Source: Rhodovulum kholense
GTDB lineage: Bacteria > Pseudomonadota > Alphaproteobacteria > Rhodobacterales > Rhodobacteraceae
Reading direction: 5' to 3'
Length of the DNA stretch: 64,000 nucleotides
Assembly (NCBI RefSeq): GCF_003053725.1
Contig: NZ_QAYC01000007.1
Span: 124,001-188,000 of the forward strand
Part shown: positions 37,043 to 45,381 of the stretch, in pieces
How the letters are laid out: each line of letters opens with the position of its first letter
Position numbering within the stretch: position 1 is the stretch's first letter
Position numbers and translations under genes: made by a program
The notes under the pieces: generated by a model
The model's input: the letters and a program-made list of their open reading frames with translations, nothing else
Told to the model about the DNA's origin: nothing
Databases searched by the model: none

Positions 37043-37240
37043 GTCGTATCTCCTGACAGGTCGCGGAAGGCGGCCGCGCAAACCGCAGCCGGTCGCGACG
37101 CCGTTAACCGCTGCATGTGACAGGCATATGTCGTCCGGCCCGGGGCGGCTGCGGCACCGGAACGCGGAAATTGCGCTCCGGTGCCGCCTTCTTCGCCCCT
37201 GGCGTGCGGCGCGGCGGAGGGGGGGACCGCCGCGCCGCGC
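37043..37240. promoter_or_regulatory. intergenic hairpins between ECF operon and ABC operon
   Basis: Two strong perfect hairpins: GCGGCACCGGA/TCCGGTGCCGC (37151-37161 with 37177-37187, 11 bp) and GCGGCGCGGCGG/CCGCCGCGCCGC (37206-37217 with 37227-37238, 12 bp, loop AGGGGGGGA). The second lies three bases past the end of the ECF operon and may stop read-through of that operon; neither has a T-run. Confidence 0.5.
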
Positions 37241-37654
37241 TCAGTTCAGGGGCGCGCCGGACGGCCGCGCGCCAAGCGCGTCGAGCACCGTTTCCTGGGT
37301 CAGATCGAGCAGCGCGTCGAGCGCGCTGCGGAACCCGCGCATCGCCTCGTCGGTCGCGGCCCGGTCGAAGGGCTCGGCCGCGCCCCGCGCCACAACCTCG
37401 GCCCGCGCCGCCGCCACCGCGGCAAGCGCCGGGTCGATCCGGTCGCGCCGCGCCTCCAGCGCGCGGCGCAGGTCGCGGCGGATCTCGGCCGGGAAGACCA
37501 CGCTTTGCGCGGCCCCGGCCTCGCCCAGCAATGCCGTCTTGACCCGCTGCAGTTTCAGCGCCCCGCCCAGCGCCACGGCATTGCCCAGAAGCGACAGCGC
37601 CAGCACCGCGACCAGCGCGACCCGTCCGGCGGACATGCTCCGAACTCTTGGCAT
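37241..37654 (-). CDS. CpxP/Spy-like periplasmic heavy-metal sensor protein
   Basis: A 137-residue protein with an N-terminal membrane/signal segment (about 13-31) and a helical periplasmic part with IRRDLRRALEARRDRIDPAL and FRSALDALLDLTQETVLDAL, the pattern of heavy-metal resistance proteins (CpxP/CnrX/Spy type). Such proteins sense misfolded protein or metal and antagonise an ECF system. GGAGGG lies 7 bases before ATG 37654, which overlaps the previous stop by one base. It is the last gene of the ECF operon. Confidence 0.7.
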   Translation of the reverse strand: MPRVRSMSAGRVALVAVLALSLLGNAVALGGALKLQRVKTALLGEAGAAQSVVFPAEIRRDLRRALEARRDRIDPALAAVAAARAEVVARGAAEPFDRAATDEAMRGFRSALDALLDLTQETVLDALGARPSGAPLN

Positions 37655-37986
37655 CAGAACCCTCCGATCCCGGCCGAAAGATCCCCGAGCAGCGCCCAGA
37701 GGATCACCTCCTCGCCGCTGGCCCCGGGTAGCAGCGCATATCCCAGAGCCGCCGCCGCCAGCAGCAGCCCGCCGAAGCCCGCCGCCCAGGGCAGCGGCTC
37801 GGACAGCACCTCGCCCGCGCTCGCCCCCCGTGCCGGGGGCGCGGCCAGCCGGCTCAGCACCGCGCGCGACAACTCGGCGGTGTCCTCATCCTCCGGCCGG
37901 GCCAGCAGCCGGGCCAGATCGCTGTCGAACCGGTCGGGGTCCGGGCGGGCCGGTTCGGCCTCGGGGCGTTCGGGATCGCGGGTCAT
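37654..37986 (-). CDS. putative anti-sigma factor, single-helix membrane protein
   Basis: A 110-residue protein: an acidic/arginine-rich cytoplasmic start (MTRDPERPEAEPARP), a segment likely to bind the sigma factor, and one hydrophobic helix (about 68-90, WAAGFGGLLLAAAALGYALL). The ATG overlaps the sigma stop by four bases. Position between an ECF sigma and a CpxP-like protein, plus topology, suggests an anti-sigma factor, though no classical zinc motif is visible. Confidence 0.65.
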   Translation of the reverse strand: MTRDPERPEAEPARPDPDRFDSDLARLLARPEDEDTAELSRAVLSRLAAPPARGASAGEVLSEPLPWAAGFGGLLLAAAALGYALLPGASGEEVILWALLGDLSAGIGGF

Positions 37987-38543
37987 CTGTGGTCCTCCCT
38001 GTCGACTGTCGCCCGCAACGCGGCGCGGGCCCGTACCAGAAGCTGTTCGGCCGCCCCGGCGCTGATGCCGAGCGTCCGCGCGATTTCGGCGGTGCCGAGC
38101 CCGCCCGCGGCACGCAGCAGGATCGCCTGGCGCTGGCGCGCAGGCAGCCCCCGGATCGCGGTCCGAACCCGGGCCAGACGCTGGCGCGCCGCGACCGTGG
38201 CCTCGGCGCCTGGCGCCTCGTCCTCGGGTTCGGCGATGGCATCGATCCCGACGAACCGCCGGAACCGGCCGCGCCGGTTGCGGTCGATGCAGATCCGGAC
38301 CGCGATCCGGTACAGCCAGGCCGCGACGCTGCCCCGGCCCGGATCGTACAGCCCAGCGCGGTGCCAGGCCCGCAGGAACACCTCCTGGGTCACGTCTTCC
38401 GCCTCCGATCCGACCGTCAGCGCCTGCGCGGCATAGCGCCGGAGCCCCGGTCCGAAAAGCGTCACCAGCCGGGCCAGCGCGCCGCGCTCGCCCCGGGTCA
38501 GCGCCGCCATCAGCGCCTCTGCCTCGTCCTGCCGCGGGTCCAT
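37983..38543 (-). CDS. ECF RNA polymerase sigma factor
   Basis: A 186-residue sigma-70 family factor of the ECF type. Region 2 has LVTLFGPGLRRYAAQAL, EDVTQEVFLRAW and GSVAAWLYRIAVRICIDRNR; region 4 has LRAAGGLGTAEIARTLGISAGAAEQLLVRARAALRA with a helix-turn-helix. ATG 38543 was chosen because the preceding in-frame stretch is arginine-rich and lies beyond a natural start. It is followed by a coupled putative anti-sigma and a periplasmic sensor, so it is probably activated by a periplasmic stress signal. The promoter it recognises cannot be read from here. Confidence 0.9.
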   Translation of the reverse strand: MDPRQDEAEALMAALTRGERGALARLVTLFGPGLRRYAAQALTVGSEAEDVTQEVFLRAWHRAGLYDPGRGSVAAWLYRIAVRICIDRNRRGRFRRFVGIDAIAEPEDEAPGAEATVAARQRLARVRTAIRGLPARQRQAILLRAAGGLGTAEIARTLGISAGAAEQLLVRARAALRATVDREDHR

Positions 38544-38599
38544 GCCCGGCTGCCCCCGGCCCCCGATGCGGCGGATCGCGCCGCACCGGAGCGCCGCCC

Positions 38600-38905
38600 C
38601 TAGCGCGACACGGTCACGGTGCGAGACCGGTCGCGGGTCTGACCGTTCGGCCCGGTCCGGTCGACCGTGGTCGTCGAGCTTCCAGGCTCGGAGGTCCGGA
38701 ACCGGGTCTTCGAGGCGGTCTGTCCGTTCGCCCCGGTCGCGGTTGTGGTGGTTTCGCAACTGGCCGCGCCATTGCCGCGCAGACAGGTGCGGTCCTTGCT
38801 GAGGGTACCGCCATTGGCGCCCGTCACGGTGACGCTCTGGCCAAGCGCGGGCAGCGCCACGCCAAGCGGCAGGGTCAGGGCAAGAACAAGGGTCAGGGAT
38901 CTCAT
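38600..38905 (-). CDS. small secreted Ser/Thr-rich protein
   Basis: A 101-residue protein with a signal peptide (MRSLTLVLALTLPLGVALPALG) cleaved before QSVTVTG, and a mature part built of TGANG-type repeats (ATGANGQTASKT, RTGPNGQTRDRS). This low-complexity, glycine/asparagine-rich composition suggests a secreted protein or one that binds ions. AAGGAGA lies 7 bases before ATG 38905. It lies just upstream of the ECF sigma gene and may be regulated by it. No known family. Confidence 0.7.
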   Translation of the reverse strand: MRSLTLVLALTLPLGVALPALGQSVTVTGANGGTLSKDRTCLRGNGAASCETTTTATGANGQTASKTRFRTSEPGSSTTTVDRTGPNGQTRDRSRTVTVSR

Positions 38906-38934
38906 GGGATGTCTCCTTTCCGGTCAGTCGGGGA

Positions 38935-39324
38935 TCAGCCGCGGCCGCGCGACAGCGCCCGGGTCAGGCGCGCCAGCTCGTCGCTGGACAGCACGCCGTC
39001 GCCATTGCGGTCGAGCTTGCCGAAGGCGCGCCCGGCGGCCACGAACTCGGCCTCGGTGACGACGCCATCGCCATTGGCGTCGCGGCTCATCGCCCGGCCG
39101 CCATCGCCACGGCCCTTGCCCGTGGCAGACAGCTCGGCCGCGTCGAGCCGGCCATCGCCATTGCCGTCGAGCCGGGCAAAGGCCTCTTTCTGCAGCGCTT
39201 CGAACTCGGCACGCGACAGGGCGCCATCGCCGTTCCGGTCGTACGCGGCCAGCAGATCGGATTGCGCCAGGGCCGGGGCGGCAAGGCCTGCGGCACAGAC
39301 CGCCGCCAGGGTCAGGGATCGCAT
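38935..39324 (-). CDS. secreted EF-hand calcium-binding protein
   Basis: A 129-residue protein with a signal peptide (MRSLTLAAVCAAGLAAPALA) and four EF-hand loops in the mature domain: DRNGDGALSRAEF, DGNGDGRLDAAEL, DANGDGVVTEAEF and DRNGDGVLSSDEL, each with DxNGDG calcium ligands and a Glu or Asp at position 12. It should bind calcium in the periplasm. ATG 39324 has AAGGAGA 7 bases upstream. The leader resembles that of the neighbouring secreted protein. The location next to an ECF sigma operon hints at a link with calcium or envelope stress, which is inference. Confidence 0.9.
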   Translation of the reverse strand: MRSLTLAAVCAAGLAAPALAQSDLLAAYDRNGDGALSRAEFEALQKEAFARLDGNGDGRLDAAELSATGKGRGDGGRAMSRDANGDGVVTEAEFVAAGRAFGKLDRNGDGVLSSDELARLTRALSRGRG

Positions 39325-39539
39325 CGGGGTCTCCTTCGATTGCGTCGTTCCCTTCCAATACGCAGGCCGCGCGCCCTTCCTACGCGGCGGTCCCGATTTT
39401 TTCCCAAGGCCGGGTCCCGGACCCGCACTCGGCGGGCTCTCGCCCGGCACGCCCGGTCCCGGCCACGCGCCCTAGGCGCGGCCCTGCGGCCCGGCTATCC
39501 AGAGGCGAACAGGAACGCACCGCGCGGGAGGCCCGGACC

Positions 39540-40760
39540 ATGACCATCGCAAGACGCCCGTTTTTGCAGGGCCTCGCCGCCATGGCCCTGTCGGCCTGCA
39601 ATGTCGGGCCCATTGCCGGGACGTCGCCGCGCGCCGTCGCCAACCCCGCCTTCGACGCCTGGCGCCGCAGCTTTCGGCCGCGCGCGGCGGCGGCGGGGAT
39701 TTCGGCCGCCACGCTCGACCGGGCGCTGGGTCGCGCGGGCTATCTGCCCGAGGTGATCGAGAAAGACCGCAACCAGACCGAATTCACCCGCAGCCTCGAG
39801 GATTACCTGGCCATCGCCGCCTCGGACGAGCGGGTCGCGACCGGCCGGGCGATGCTGGCCCGCCATGCCCGGCCCCTTGCCGCGATCGAGGCGCGCTACG
39901 GCGTCGAGGCGCCGGTGGTGACCGCCATCTGGGGGCTCGAAAGCCGCTATGGCGCGCGGCGCGGCGACATTCCGGTCGTCTCGGCGCTGGCGACGCTGGC
40001 CTTCGACGGGCGTCGCGGCCGGTTCTTCGAGGGGCAGCTGATCGCCGCGCTGAAGATCCTCGACCGGGGCGACGTCACCTCCGGGCGGATGACCGGAAGC
40101 TGGGCGGGCGCGATGGGCCACACGCAATTCATTCCGACCTCGTATCTGGCCTATGCGGTCGATTTCGACGGCGACGGGCGGCGCGACATCTGGTCGGAGG
40201 ACCCGACCGACGCGCTGGCCTCGACGGCGGCCTATCTGCAGCGGTCGGGCTGGCGCCACGGCCAGCCCTGGGGGACCGAGGTCCGCCTGCCCGAAACGCT
40301 CGACCTGGCCCGAACCGGGCGTGGGCGCAAGCAGGAGGCCGGCGCCTGGTCGGCGCAGGGCGTGACGCGGGCCGATGGCCGACCGCTGCCCCGCGCGGGC
40401 GCCACCGCGATCCTGGCCCCGGCCGGGCGGCAAGGCCCGGCCTTCGCGCTGTTTCCGAATTTCGAGGTGATCCTGCGCTACAACAACGCGGTCAATTACG
40501 GCATCGGCATCGGCCATCTGTCGGACCGCCTGGCGGGCGGCCCGCCGCTGTCGCGGGCCTTCCCGCCCGATGCGACCGGCATGACGCTGGAAGACCGCAA
40601 GGATCTGCAGCGGCGGCTGACCGCCGCCGGGTTCGACACCGAAGGCTCCGACGGGGTGATCGGCCCGAAGACCGAGGACGCGATCCGGGCCTATCAGGCA
40701 CGCAACGGGCTGCCGGTCACCGGCACCCCCTCGCCCGCGCTTCTGGCGCGGCTGCGCTAG
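39540..40760 (+). CDS. lytic murein transglycosylase, MltB type, with peptidoglycan-binding domain
   Basis: A 406-residue lipoprotein: a lipobox LSAC with Cys20 after MTIARRPFLQGLAAMALS. The catalytic domain has AIWGLESRYG with the catalytic Glu134, then ALKIL, GAMGHTQFIPTSYLAYAVDFDGDG and WSEDPTDALASTAAYL, the SLT/MltB motif set. A C-terminal peptidoglycan-binding domain has LQRRLTAAGFDTEG and IGPKTEDAIRAYQARNGLP. It cleaves the glycan strands of murein to form anhydro-muropeptides at the outer-membrane inner face. GGGAGG lies 8 bases upstream of ATG 39540. It is divergent from the EF-hand gene and converges on the PQQ-associated cluster. Confidence 0.93.
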   Translation: MTIARRPFLQGLAAMALSACNVGPIAGTSPRAVANPAFDAWRRSFRPRAAAAGISAATLDRALGRAGYLPEVIEKDRNQTEFTRSLEDYLAIAASDERVATGRAMLARHARPLAAIEARYGVEAPVVTAIWGLESRYGARRGDIPVVSALATLAFDGRRGRFFEGQLIAALKILDRGDVTSGRMTGSWAGAMGHTQFIPTSYLAYAVDFDGDGRRDIWSEDPTDALASTAAYLQRSGWRHGQPWGTEVRLPETLDLARTGRGRKQEAGAWSAQGVTRADGRPLPRAGATAILAPAGRQGPAFALFPNFEVILRYNNAVNYGIGIGHLSDRLAGGPPLSRAFPPDATGMTLEDRKDLQRRLTAAGFDTEGSDGVIGPKTEDAIRAYQARNGLPVTGTPSPALLARLR

Positions 40761-40769
40761 AGACAGAAA

Positions 40770-40791
40770 CGCCCGGCCAGAGGGCCGGGCG
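40770..40791. terminator. convergent stem-loop
   Basis: CGCCCGGCC (40770-40778) and GGCCGGGCG (40783-40791) form a perfect 9-bp stem with loop AGAG between two convergent genes. On the minus strand it is followed by TTTCTGTCTC, a modest T-rich run, so it likely terminates the PQQ-associated operon and perhaps the transglycosylase gene too. Confidence 0.6.
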
Positions 40792-40828
40792 CCTCACTGT
40801 CGCGCCGGAACACCGGGCACTCGTCACG

Positions 40829-41086
40829 TCACTCCTTGCGGCGCTCGGTGATCTCGAGATCGGCGTTCAGGTCCATGTCGTACTGGCCATCGGCACAGAA
40901 AACGTCGTCAAGCTCGAAGCCTCCGTTGTCCTCGGCCTCGATATCGGCGGGGTCCATCTCGCATTGCATGTCGGCCAGCATCGCCGCGATCCGATCGGCG
41001 GTTTCGGCCGGGACGGCCTCGTCGGCCAGCGCCGGGGTCAGCGCGGCCGGGGCCAGCAGGGCGGCAAGAACAAGCGGTCTGATCAT
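40829..41086 (-). CDS. small periplasmic acidic protein
   Basis: An 85-residue protein with a cleavable signal peptide (MIRPLVLAALLAPAALTPALA) and an acidic mature domain, containing RIAAMLADMQCEM, GGFELDDVFC and DGQYDMDLN. Two cysteines may form a disulfide, and the pattern vaguely resembles PepSY-like small domains. GAGGAG precedes ATG 41086 by 8 bases. It is the last gene of the PQQ-associated cluster; function unknown. Confidence 0.75.
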   Translation of the reverse strand: MIRPLVLAALLAPAALTPALADEAVPAETADRIAAMLADMQCEMDPADIEAEDNGGFELDDVFCADGQYDMDLNADLEITERRKE

Positions 41087-41102
41087 CGGGGTCTCCTCAG
41101 GG

Positions 41103-41558
41103 TCAACGGATGGCAAGGACGACGCGCTGGCTGTCGCCGCTGCTGCCGGGGATCTTCAGCTCGTAGCTGCCCGGCTTGATCGCGACGAAGGACAGCCGGA
41201 CGGTTCCGGCGGCGTCGAATTCAAGGCTGTCGATGGCCATCGGACGCACCTCGATATCCTCGATGACGATCTCGTTCATCCAGATCGCGCGAAAGAAATC
41301 GGGCCCCTGCAAGGCCAGTTCGGCCGATCCGTCGGCGGTCACGTGCAACTCGTAATAGGCACCCGATTGCAACTCGACCGGGCCGTCGCCCGCGTAAAGC
41401 GGCTGGCCCGAGGCCAGCGTCAGCTCGATCGGCGCGCCGCGGTTGCATTTGGCCAGAAGCCCGGCAAAGCCGAACTGGTCGCAGAGCGGCGCGGCAAAGC
41501 CGGGGGCCGCGGCCGGCGCCGCAGCCAGAACGGCCAGCGCGAAGGCGATGGGTCTCAA
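41103..41558 (-). CDS. periplasmic beta-rich protein, cupredoxin-like style, unknown
   Basis: A 151-residue protein with a signal peptide (ending GFAAP) and a beta-rich mature part with CDQFGFAGLLAKCN, VELQSGAYYELHVTADGSAE and the ending LSFVAIKPGSYELKIPGSS. The general shape is like a cupredoxin, but the classic Cys/His/Met copper ligand set is not recognisable. It lies between the beta-propeller gene and the small acidic protein. Probably an accessory of the periplasmic PQQ/cytochrome redox chain; inference only. Confidence 0.65.
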   Translation of the reverse strand: MRPIAFALAVLAAAPAAAPGFAAPLCDQFGFAGLLAKCNRGAPIELTLASGQPLYAGDGPVELQSGAYYELHVTADGSAELALQGPDFFRAIWMNEIVIEDIEVRPMAIDSLEFDAAGTVRLSFVAIKPGSYELKIPGSSGDSQRVVLAIR

Positions 41559-41591
41559 GTCTGTTCCTCCCTGTCTTGGTCTTCTTTCCTG

Positions 41592-42566
41592 TCAGTCCGG
41601 TGCGACCGCCACCCCCCAGGGTTGCTGGCCGACCTGAACCGACCGGATCACTTCCAGCGCGGCCACGTCAATGATCGAGACGTCGTTGGAATTGCCGTTG
41701 GTGGTGATCAGATGGCTCTGGTCGGGGGTGAAGGCCATCTGCCAGACGCGCTGGCCGACCAGCAGATAATCGAGCACCTCGTCTGTCGCCCCGTCGATCA
41801 CCGCGACCCGGTTGGCGGGGCCCAGCGCCACGAAGACCCGCGCGGCGTCCGAGGTGATGGCGATGCCCACCGGCTGCAGCCATTCGGGCAGGACGCCCGG
41901 CACCTCGAAGTCGATCTTGCGGACGATGGCGGGCGGCTCGGCGGTCATGTCGATCACGCTGACCGTGCCGCCGATCTCGGCGCTGACGTAAAGCTTGGTG
42001 CCGTCCTCGGTGAAGGCGGCAAAGCGCGGGCGCTGGTCGACCAGCACGTTATGGACGATCTCGTAGGTTTCGGCGTCGATGAAATGCGCCATGTTGGTGG
42101 TTTCCGAGGTGTTGATCACCACGCGGGCGTCGGGGCTGATCGCCATGCCCTCGGGCTCGACCCCCACGGGCACCTCGGCCAGCACGGCATGGGTCTCGGT
42201 ATCGACCACGGTCACCAGGTTGTCGTCCTCGTTGGCGATGTAAAGCGGGTTGCCCGAGGGGTGCAGCACGAACAGTTCGGGGTCGGGTCCCGATGGCAGG
42301 GTGTGCATCTCCTCGAAGGTTCGGGGATCGAAGACCCGCACCAGATCGTCATCCGAGGCGCAGACGTAAAGTTCGCTGCCATCGGGGGCGATGGTGATGC
42401 CGCGCGGACGGTTGCCCGCGGGAAATTCGGCGATCACCTCCCAGGTCGCGCTGTCGAGCACGCTGACGGTGTTGCCCTTCTCGTTGGTCACGAAGACGTT
42501 GCCCGCGGCGGCAGGCAGGGTGGCGGCCGCGACGGAACCGGCGGCCAGAAGAGCGGCGCGAAACAT
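41592..42566 (-). CDS. YVTN-type beta-propeller protein, PQQ-associated
   Basis: A 324-residue secreted protein with signal peptide MFRAALLAAGSVAAATLPAA. Repeated propeller blades carry VFVTNEKGNTVSVLD, GIAITSDAARVFVAL and the YVTN-like core; the pattern fits TIGR03866 (beta-propeller proteins near PQQ-dependent alcohol dehydrogenase systems). The start at 42566 was chosen because GAGGA lies 6 bases before it; an ATG at 42578 overlaps the previous gene by four bases and is a viable alternative. It is probably periplasmic, but the molecular job is unproven. Confidence 0.88.
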   Translation of the reverse strand: MFRAALLAAGSVAAATLPAAAGNVFVTNEKGNTVSVLDSATWEVIAEFPAGNRPRGITIAPDGSELYVCASDDDLVRVFDPRTFEEMHTLPSGPDPELFVLHPSGNPLYIANEDDNLVTVVDTETHAVLAEVPVGVEPEGMAISPDARVVINTSETTNMAHFIDAETYEIVHNVLVDQRPRFAAFTEDGTKLYVSAEIGGTVSVIDMTAEPPAIVRKIDFEVPGVLPEWLQPVGIAITSDAARVFVALGPANRVAVIDGATDEVLDYLLVGQRVWQMAFTPDQSHLITTNGNSNDVSIIDVAALEVIRSVQVGQQPWGVAVAPD

Positions 42567-42574
42567 CGGTATCC

Positions 42575-43801
42575 TCATTCCTTGAAGGCGGTGCAGGCGG
42601 ATTCGGGCCGGTCGAGCCCCAGCGTGTCGAGCGACGAGACCTGATGCAGGAAGCCTTCCTGCGGCGAGACGCTGACGGTCATCCGCCCGGTCGCCAGCAG
42701 GATCGGCTGGCGCAACTGGCCGTTCCAGGGCCGAAAACTCACCGGCTGGCCCTTGAAGGCCGCGAGCGCAAAGGCGTCGCCCAGCGCATAGGCCCGGATC
42801 TTGGCCGGATCGGCCGAGCCGGTGCGGGTCACGGCCTCGCCGATCACCCGAAGCGCCAGCCAGGCCTGGTAGTCTTCCTCGCGCATCGGTCGGCCCGCGA
42901 GCTTTTCGAACCGGGTCTGCAACTGGGTCGCGCCCCAGGATTCATGCGTCGGCGCCCAGGTCAGGGGCCGCAGCCCCGCCGAGCCCGCGACCGGCGCGGG
43001 CGACCAGAGGTTAAAGGGCAGGTAGTCCGCGAAGTAATCGGTCGCGTCAGCGGCCAGCACCACGTCATGGGCGGGCAGGTCCTGGGTGAAGACCGGCAAT
43101 TGCCGCTGCACCAGCACATGGCCCGAATCGGACACCCGCGAGCCGCCGGTATCCTCGAAGACCTTTTCCGCGACGATCTCGGCCCCGAACTTGGCGGCAG
43201 AGGCGCGATAGGCCTCGGCCAGCGCCCGGTCGGCCGGGTTCGATCCCTCGATCAGCGCCCAGTCGGTCCATTTCTTCCAGACAAGGAACTGGGTCAGCGC
43301 ATCGGCCCGCATCGCGTCGCTGGGCGCCACGTGCAGAAGGTTCGCGCGGCATGCTTCGCTGCGCAGTGCCCGGTCGCCGTCCGTCGCATTGAAAAGCAGC
43401 GCATCAGGCGGCGCCGCATCTGCCAGCGCCAGCAATTCGGGTGTGCGCGCCATCACCACGAACAGCCGGACGCCGCGATCCAGAAGCCCGCGAAACGCCT
43501 CGTCCGCGTCCTCGGGCGGCACGCTCAGCGCCACCGTGTCGTAGCTTTGTCCCAGAAATCCGCCGGTTGTGGTGTTGTCCATGGTCGCAAGCTGCGCGCC
43601 CGCGAGCCCCAGATCGGGCACCGGCAGGTCGATCCGGGACAGCGGGAGGAGAGAGGGGTACTCGATCCTCAGCACGGCGGTACGCACCTCCTGCGCGGCG
43701 GCAGGGAGTGTCGCCGCTGCGGTCAGCAGGGCGAAGACCACCCCCCGCCACCGCAGGCACAGGTTAAAGAGGCAAGACCAACCTCCTGGCACGACCGCCA
43801 T
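42575..43801 (-). CDS. ABC-type substrate-binding protein of a PQQ-dependent alcohol dehydrogenase system
   Basis: A 408-residue periplasmic binding protein of the type I amino-acid-binding fold, with a signal sequence (CLRWRGVVFALLTAAATLPAAAQ). The mature domain has VRTAVLRIEYPSLLPLSRID and DALLFNATDGDRALR, matching TIGR03863 in character. Such proteins accompany quinoprotein dehydrogenase clusters; ATPase and permease partners usually lie beside them but are not in this window. The ATG at 43801 has GAGGGGG upstream; an alternative ATG at 43816 has AGGAGG at a short spacing. It heads a four-gene minus-strand operon, divergent from the histidine kinase. Confidence 0.85.
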   Translation of the reverse strand: MAVVPGGWSCLFNLCLRWRGVVFALLTAAATLPAAAQEVRTAVLRIEYPSLLPLSRIDLPVPDLGLAGAQLATMDNTTTGGFLGQSYDTVALSVPPEDADEAFRGLLDRGVRLFVVMARTPELLALADAAPPDALLFNATDGDRALRSEACRANLLHVAPSDAMRADALTQFLVWKKWTDWALIEGSNPADRALAEAYRASAAKFGAEIVAEKVFEDTGGSRVSDSGHVLVQRQLPVFTQDLPAHDVVLAADATDYFADYLPFNLWSPAPVAGSAGLRPLTWAPTHESWGATQLQTRFEKLAGRPMREEDYQAWLALRVIGEAVTRTGSADPAKIRAYALGDAFALAAFKGQPVSFRPWNGQLRQPILLATGRMTVSVSPQEGFLHQVSSLDTLGLDRPESACTAFKE

Positions 43802-43977
43802 CCGTTCCCCCCTCATCTCCTCCTCTGTCTGGCTAGCACGGCCCGGCGCCGCCGTTCCTCCCCTTTCTGGCCGGGAAGATTCGGCAATCCCGGGGTCCGG
43901 TTTTCCCGCTTCGACCTTTGGGCAATCGACCGGAGCCGCGCGAGTCGCTATGCTTGGCGGATCAGGGAGGAGTGCGG

Positions 43978-45381
43978 ATGGTGGATCGGCTGCACCTGCG
44001 CTGGCAGGTCGTGCTCTGTGTGGGTCTGATGCAGCTGGCAGCACTTGGGCTGGCGGCAAGCGTGCTGCTTTACAATGCGCGCCGGGCCGTCGACCTGGAA
44101 ATGTCGGCTGCGGAATCCGGGGCGCGGGCGCAGGTGATCGCGGCCGTTGGCGCGGCCCTGCGCAGCCTGCCGCCGGATCAGGTTCTGGCTGGGCTGTCCG
44201 AGACGCTGGTCGAGCCGCGCCATGTGCGGATCGCCCTCTTCGACGCCCGCACCGGCGCGCTTCCGGTCACCCGGGCCGAGGCCCGCGACCAGCGCGGCGC
44301 CGAAGCGGGCGCGCGCGCGGCGCCGCACTGGTTCAGCGACCTGGTGATGCCGGCAGAGCAGGAAACCCGACTGCCGGTCCTGGTCAACGGCACCGATTAT
44401 GGCTTCGTCTCGATCACCGCCGCGCCCAAGGACGAAATCGATGAGGTCTGGGAAGACGCGGCGGCCTTGCTCTGGGCGCTGGGGATCGGCTTCGGGGTGA
44501 CGGTCGTCGCGCTGGTGGTGCTGATCCGCCGGGCGCTCGGCCCCCTCGACACGCTGAACCGGGGCCTCGGCGCGCTGAGGGGCGGCGCGCTGACGACCCG
44601 GATTTCGGGCGTGCCCAGTCCCGATTTCCAGCCGCTGGTGGGCGGCTTCAACGACCTTGCCTGCAGCCTGGAGACCAGCGAGGCCGACCGGGCCGCGCTG
44701 GCCCGCAAGATCGTCGCGCTGAGTGACGCCGAACGCCGTTCGATCGCGATGGAGCTGCATGACGAATTCGGCCCCTGCCTTTTCGGTCTCAAGGTCAAGG
44801 CGGGCGCCATTGCCCGCGCAGCGCTGAAAAGCGGCGACGATACGCTGCTGCGCGACGCCCAGACCGTGACCGCCATCGTGGACCAGATCCAGACCGCGAA
44901 TACCCGGCTGCTGACCACGCTCCGGCCGATGACGGTGGGCCAGTTGCCGCTGGTCGAGGCACTGGGCGACATGATCGACGGGTTCCAGAGCACCCATACC
45001 GGAATCAAGTGGGACATCGCCCTGCCCGACCGCCTGCCCGAGACCGAGGAAATCGTCGATCTGACCGCCTATCGCTTCGTGCAGGAGGGCGTCACCAACG
45101 CACTGCGCCATGGCCGCCCGCGCCGCGTCCGGGTCGAGGTGCAGCCGCATGAACTTCCCGGCCGGGTCGAGGTGCTGTATCTGACCGTCGAGGACGATGG
45201 CCTCGGCCTGTCCGAGCGCGCGGTCGAGGGCCGCGGCCTGACCGCGATGCGCGACCGGGTGCGGGCGCTGGGCGGAACGCTCGATCTGGGACGCCGCCAG
45301 GCCGGAGGGACCCGGCTTTCGGCGATCCTGCCGCTGACCCGGCACCTGGCCGCCCGCGTCGAACCCGAGCCCGCCCGATGA
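43978..45381 (+). CDS. sensor histidine kinase, NarL-partner type
   Basis: A 467-residue membrane histidine kinase: a first helix (about 9-31), a periplasmic region, a second helix (about 160-182, LLWALGIGFGVTVVALVVL), a HAMP linker and a HisKA_3 dimerisation domain in AMELHDEFGPCLFGLKVKAG with phosphoacceptor His261. A HATPase_c domain follows with N (FVQEGVTNALRHG) and G (DDGLGLSERAVEGRGL) boxes. GGAGG precedes ATG 43978. The response regulator gene overlaps the stop by four bases. Its divergent neighbours are a PQQ-associated operon, so it may control alcohol or formaldehyde oxidation, as FlhS/RfdS-type kinases do. Confidence 0.93.
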   Translation: MVDRLHLRWQVVLCVGLMQLAALGLAASVLLYNARRAVDLEMSAAESGARAQVIAAVGAALRSLPPDQVLAGLSETLVEPRHVRIALFDARTGALPVTRAEARDQRGAEAGARAAPHWFSDLVMPAEQETRLPVLVNGTDYGFVSITAAPKDEIDEVWEDAAALLWALGIGFGVTVVALVVLIRRALGPLDTLNRGLGALRGGALTTRISGVPSPDFQPLVGGFNDLACSLETSEADRAALARKIVALSDAERRSIAMELHDEFGPCLFGLKVKAGAIARAALKSGDDTLLRDAQTVTAIVDQIQTANTRLLTTLRPMTVGQLPLVEALGDMIDGFQSTHTGIKWDIALPDRLPETEEIVDLTAYRFVQEGVTNALRHGRPRRVRVEVQPHELPGRVEVLYLTVEDDGLGLSERAVEGRGLTAMRDRVRALGGTLDLGRRQAGGTRLSAILPLTRHLAARVEPEPAR

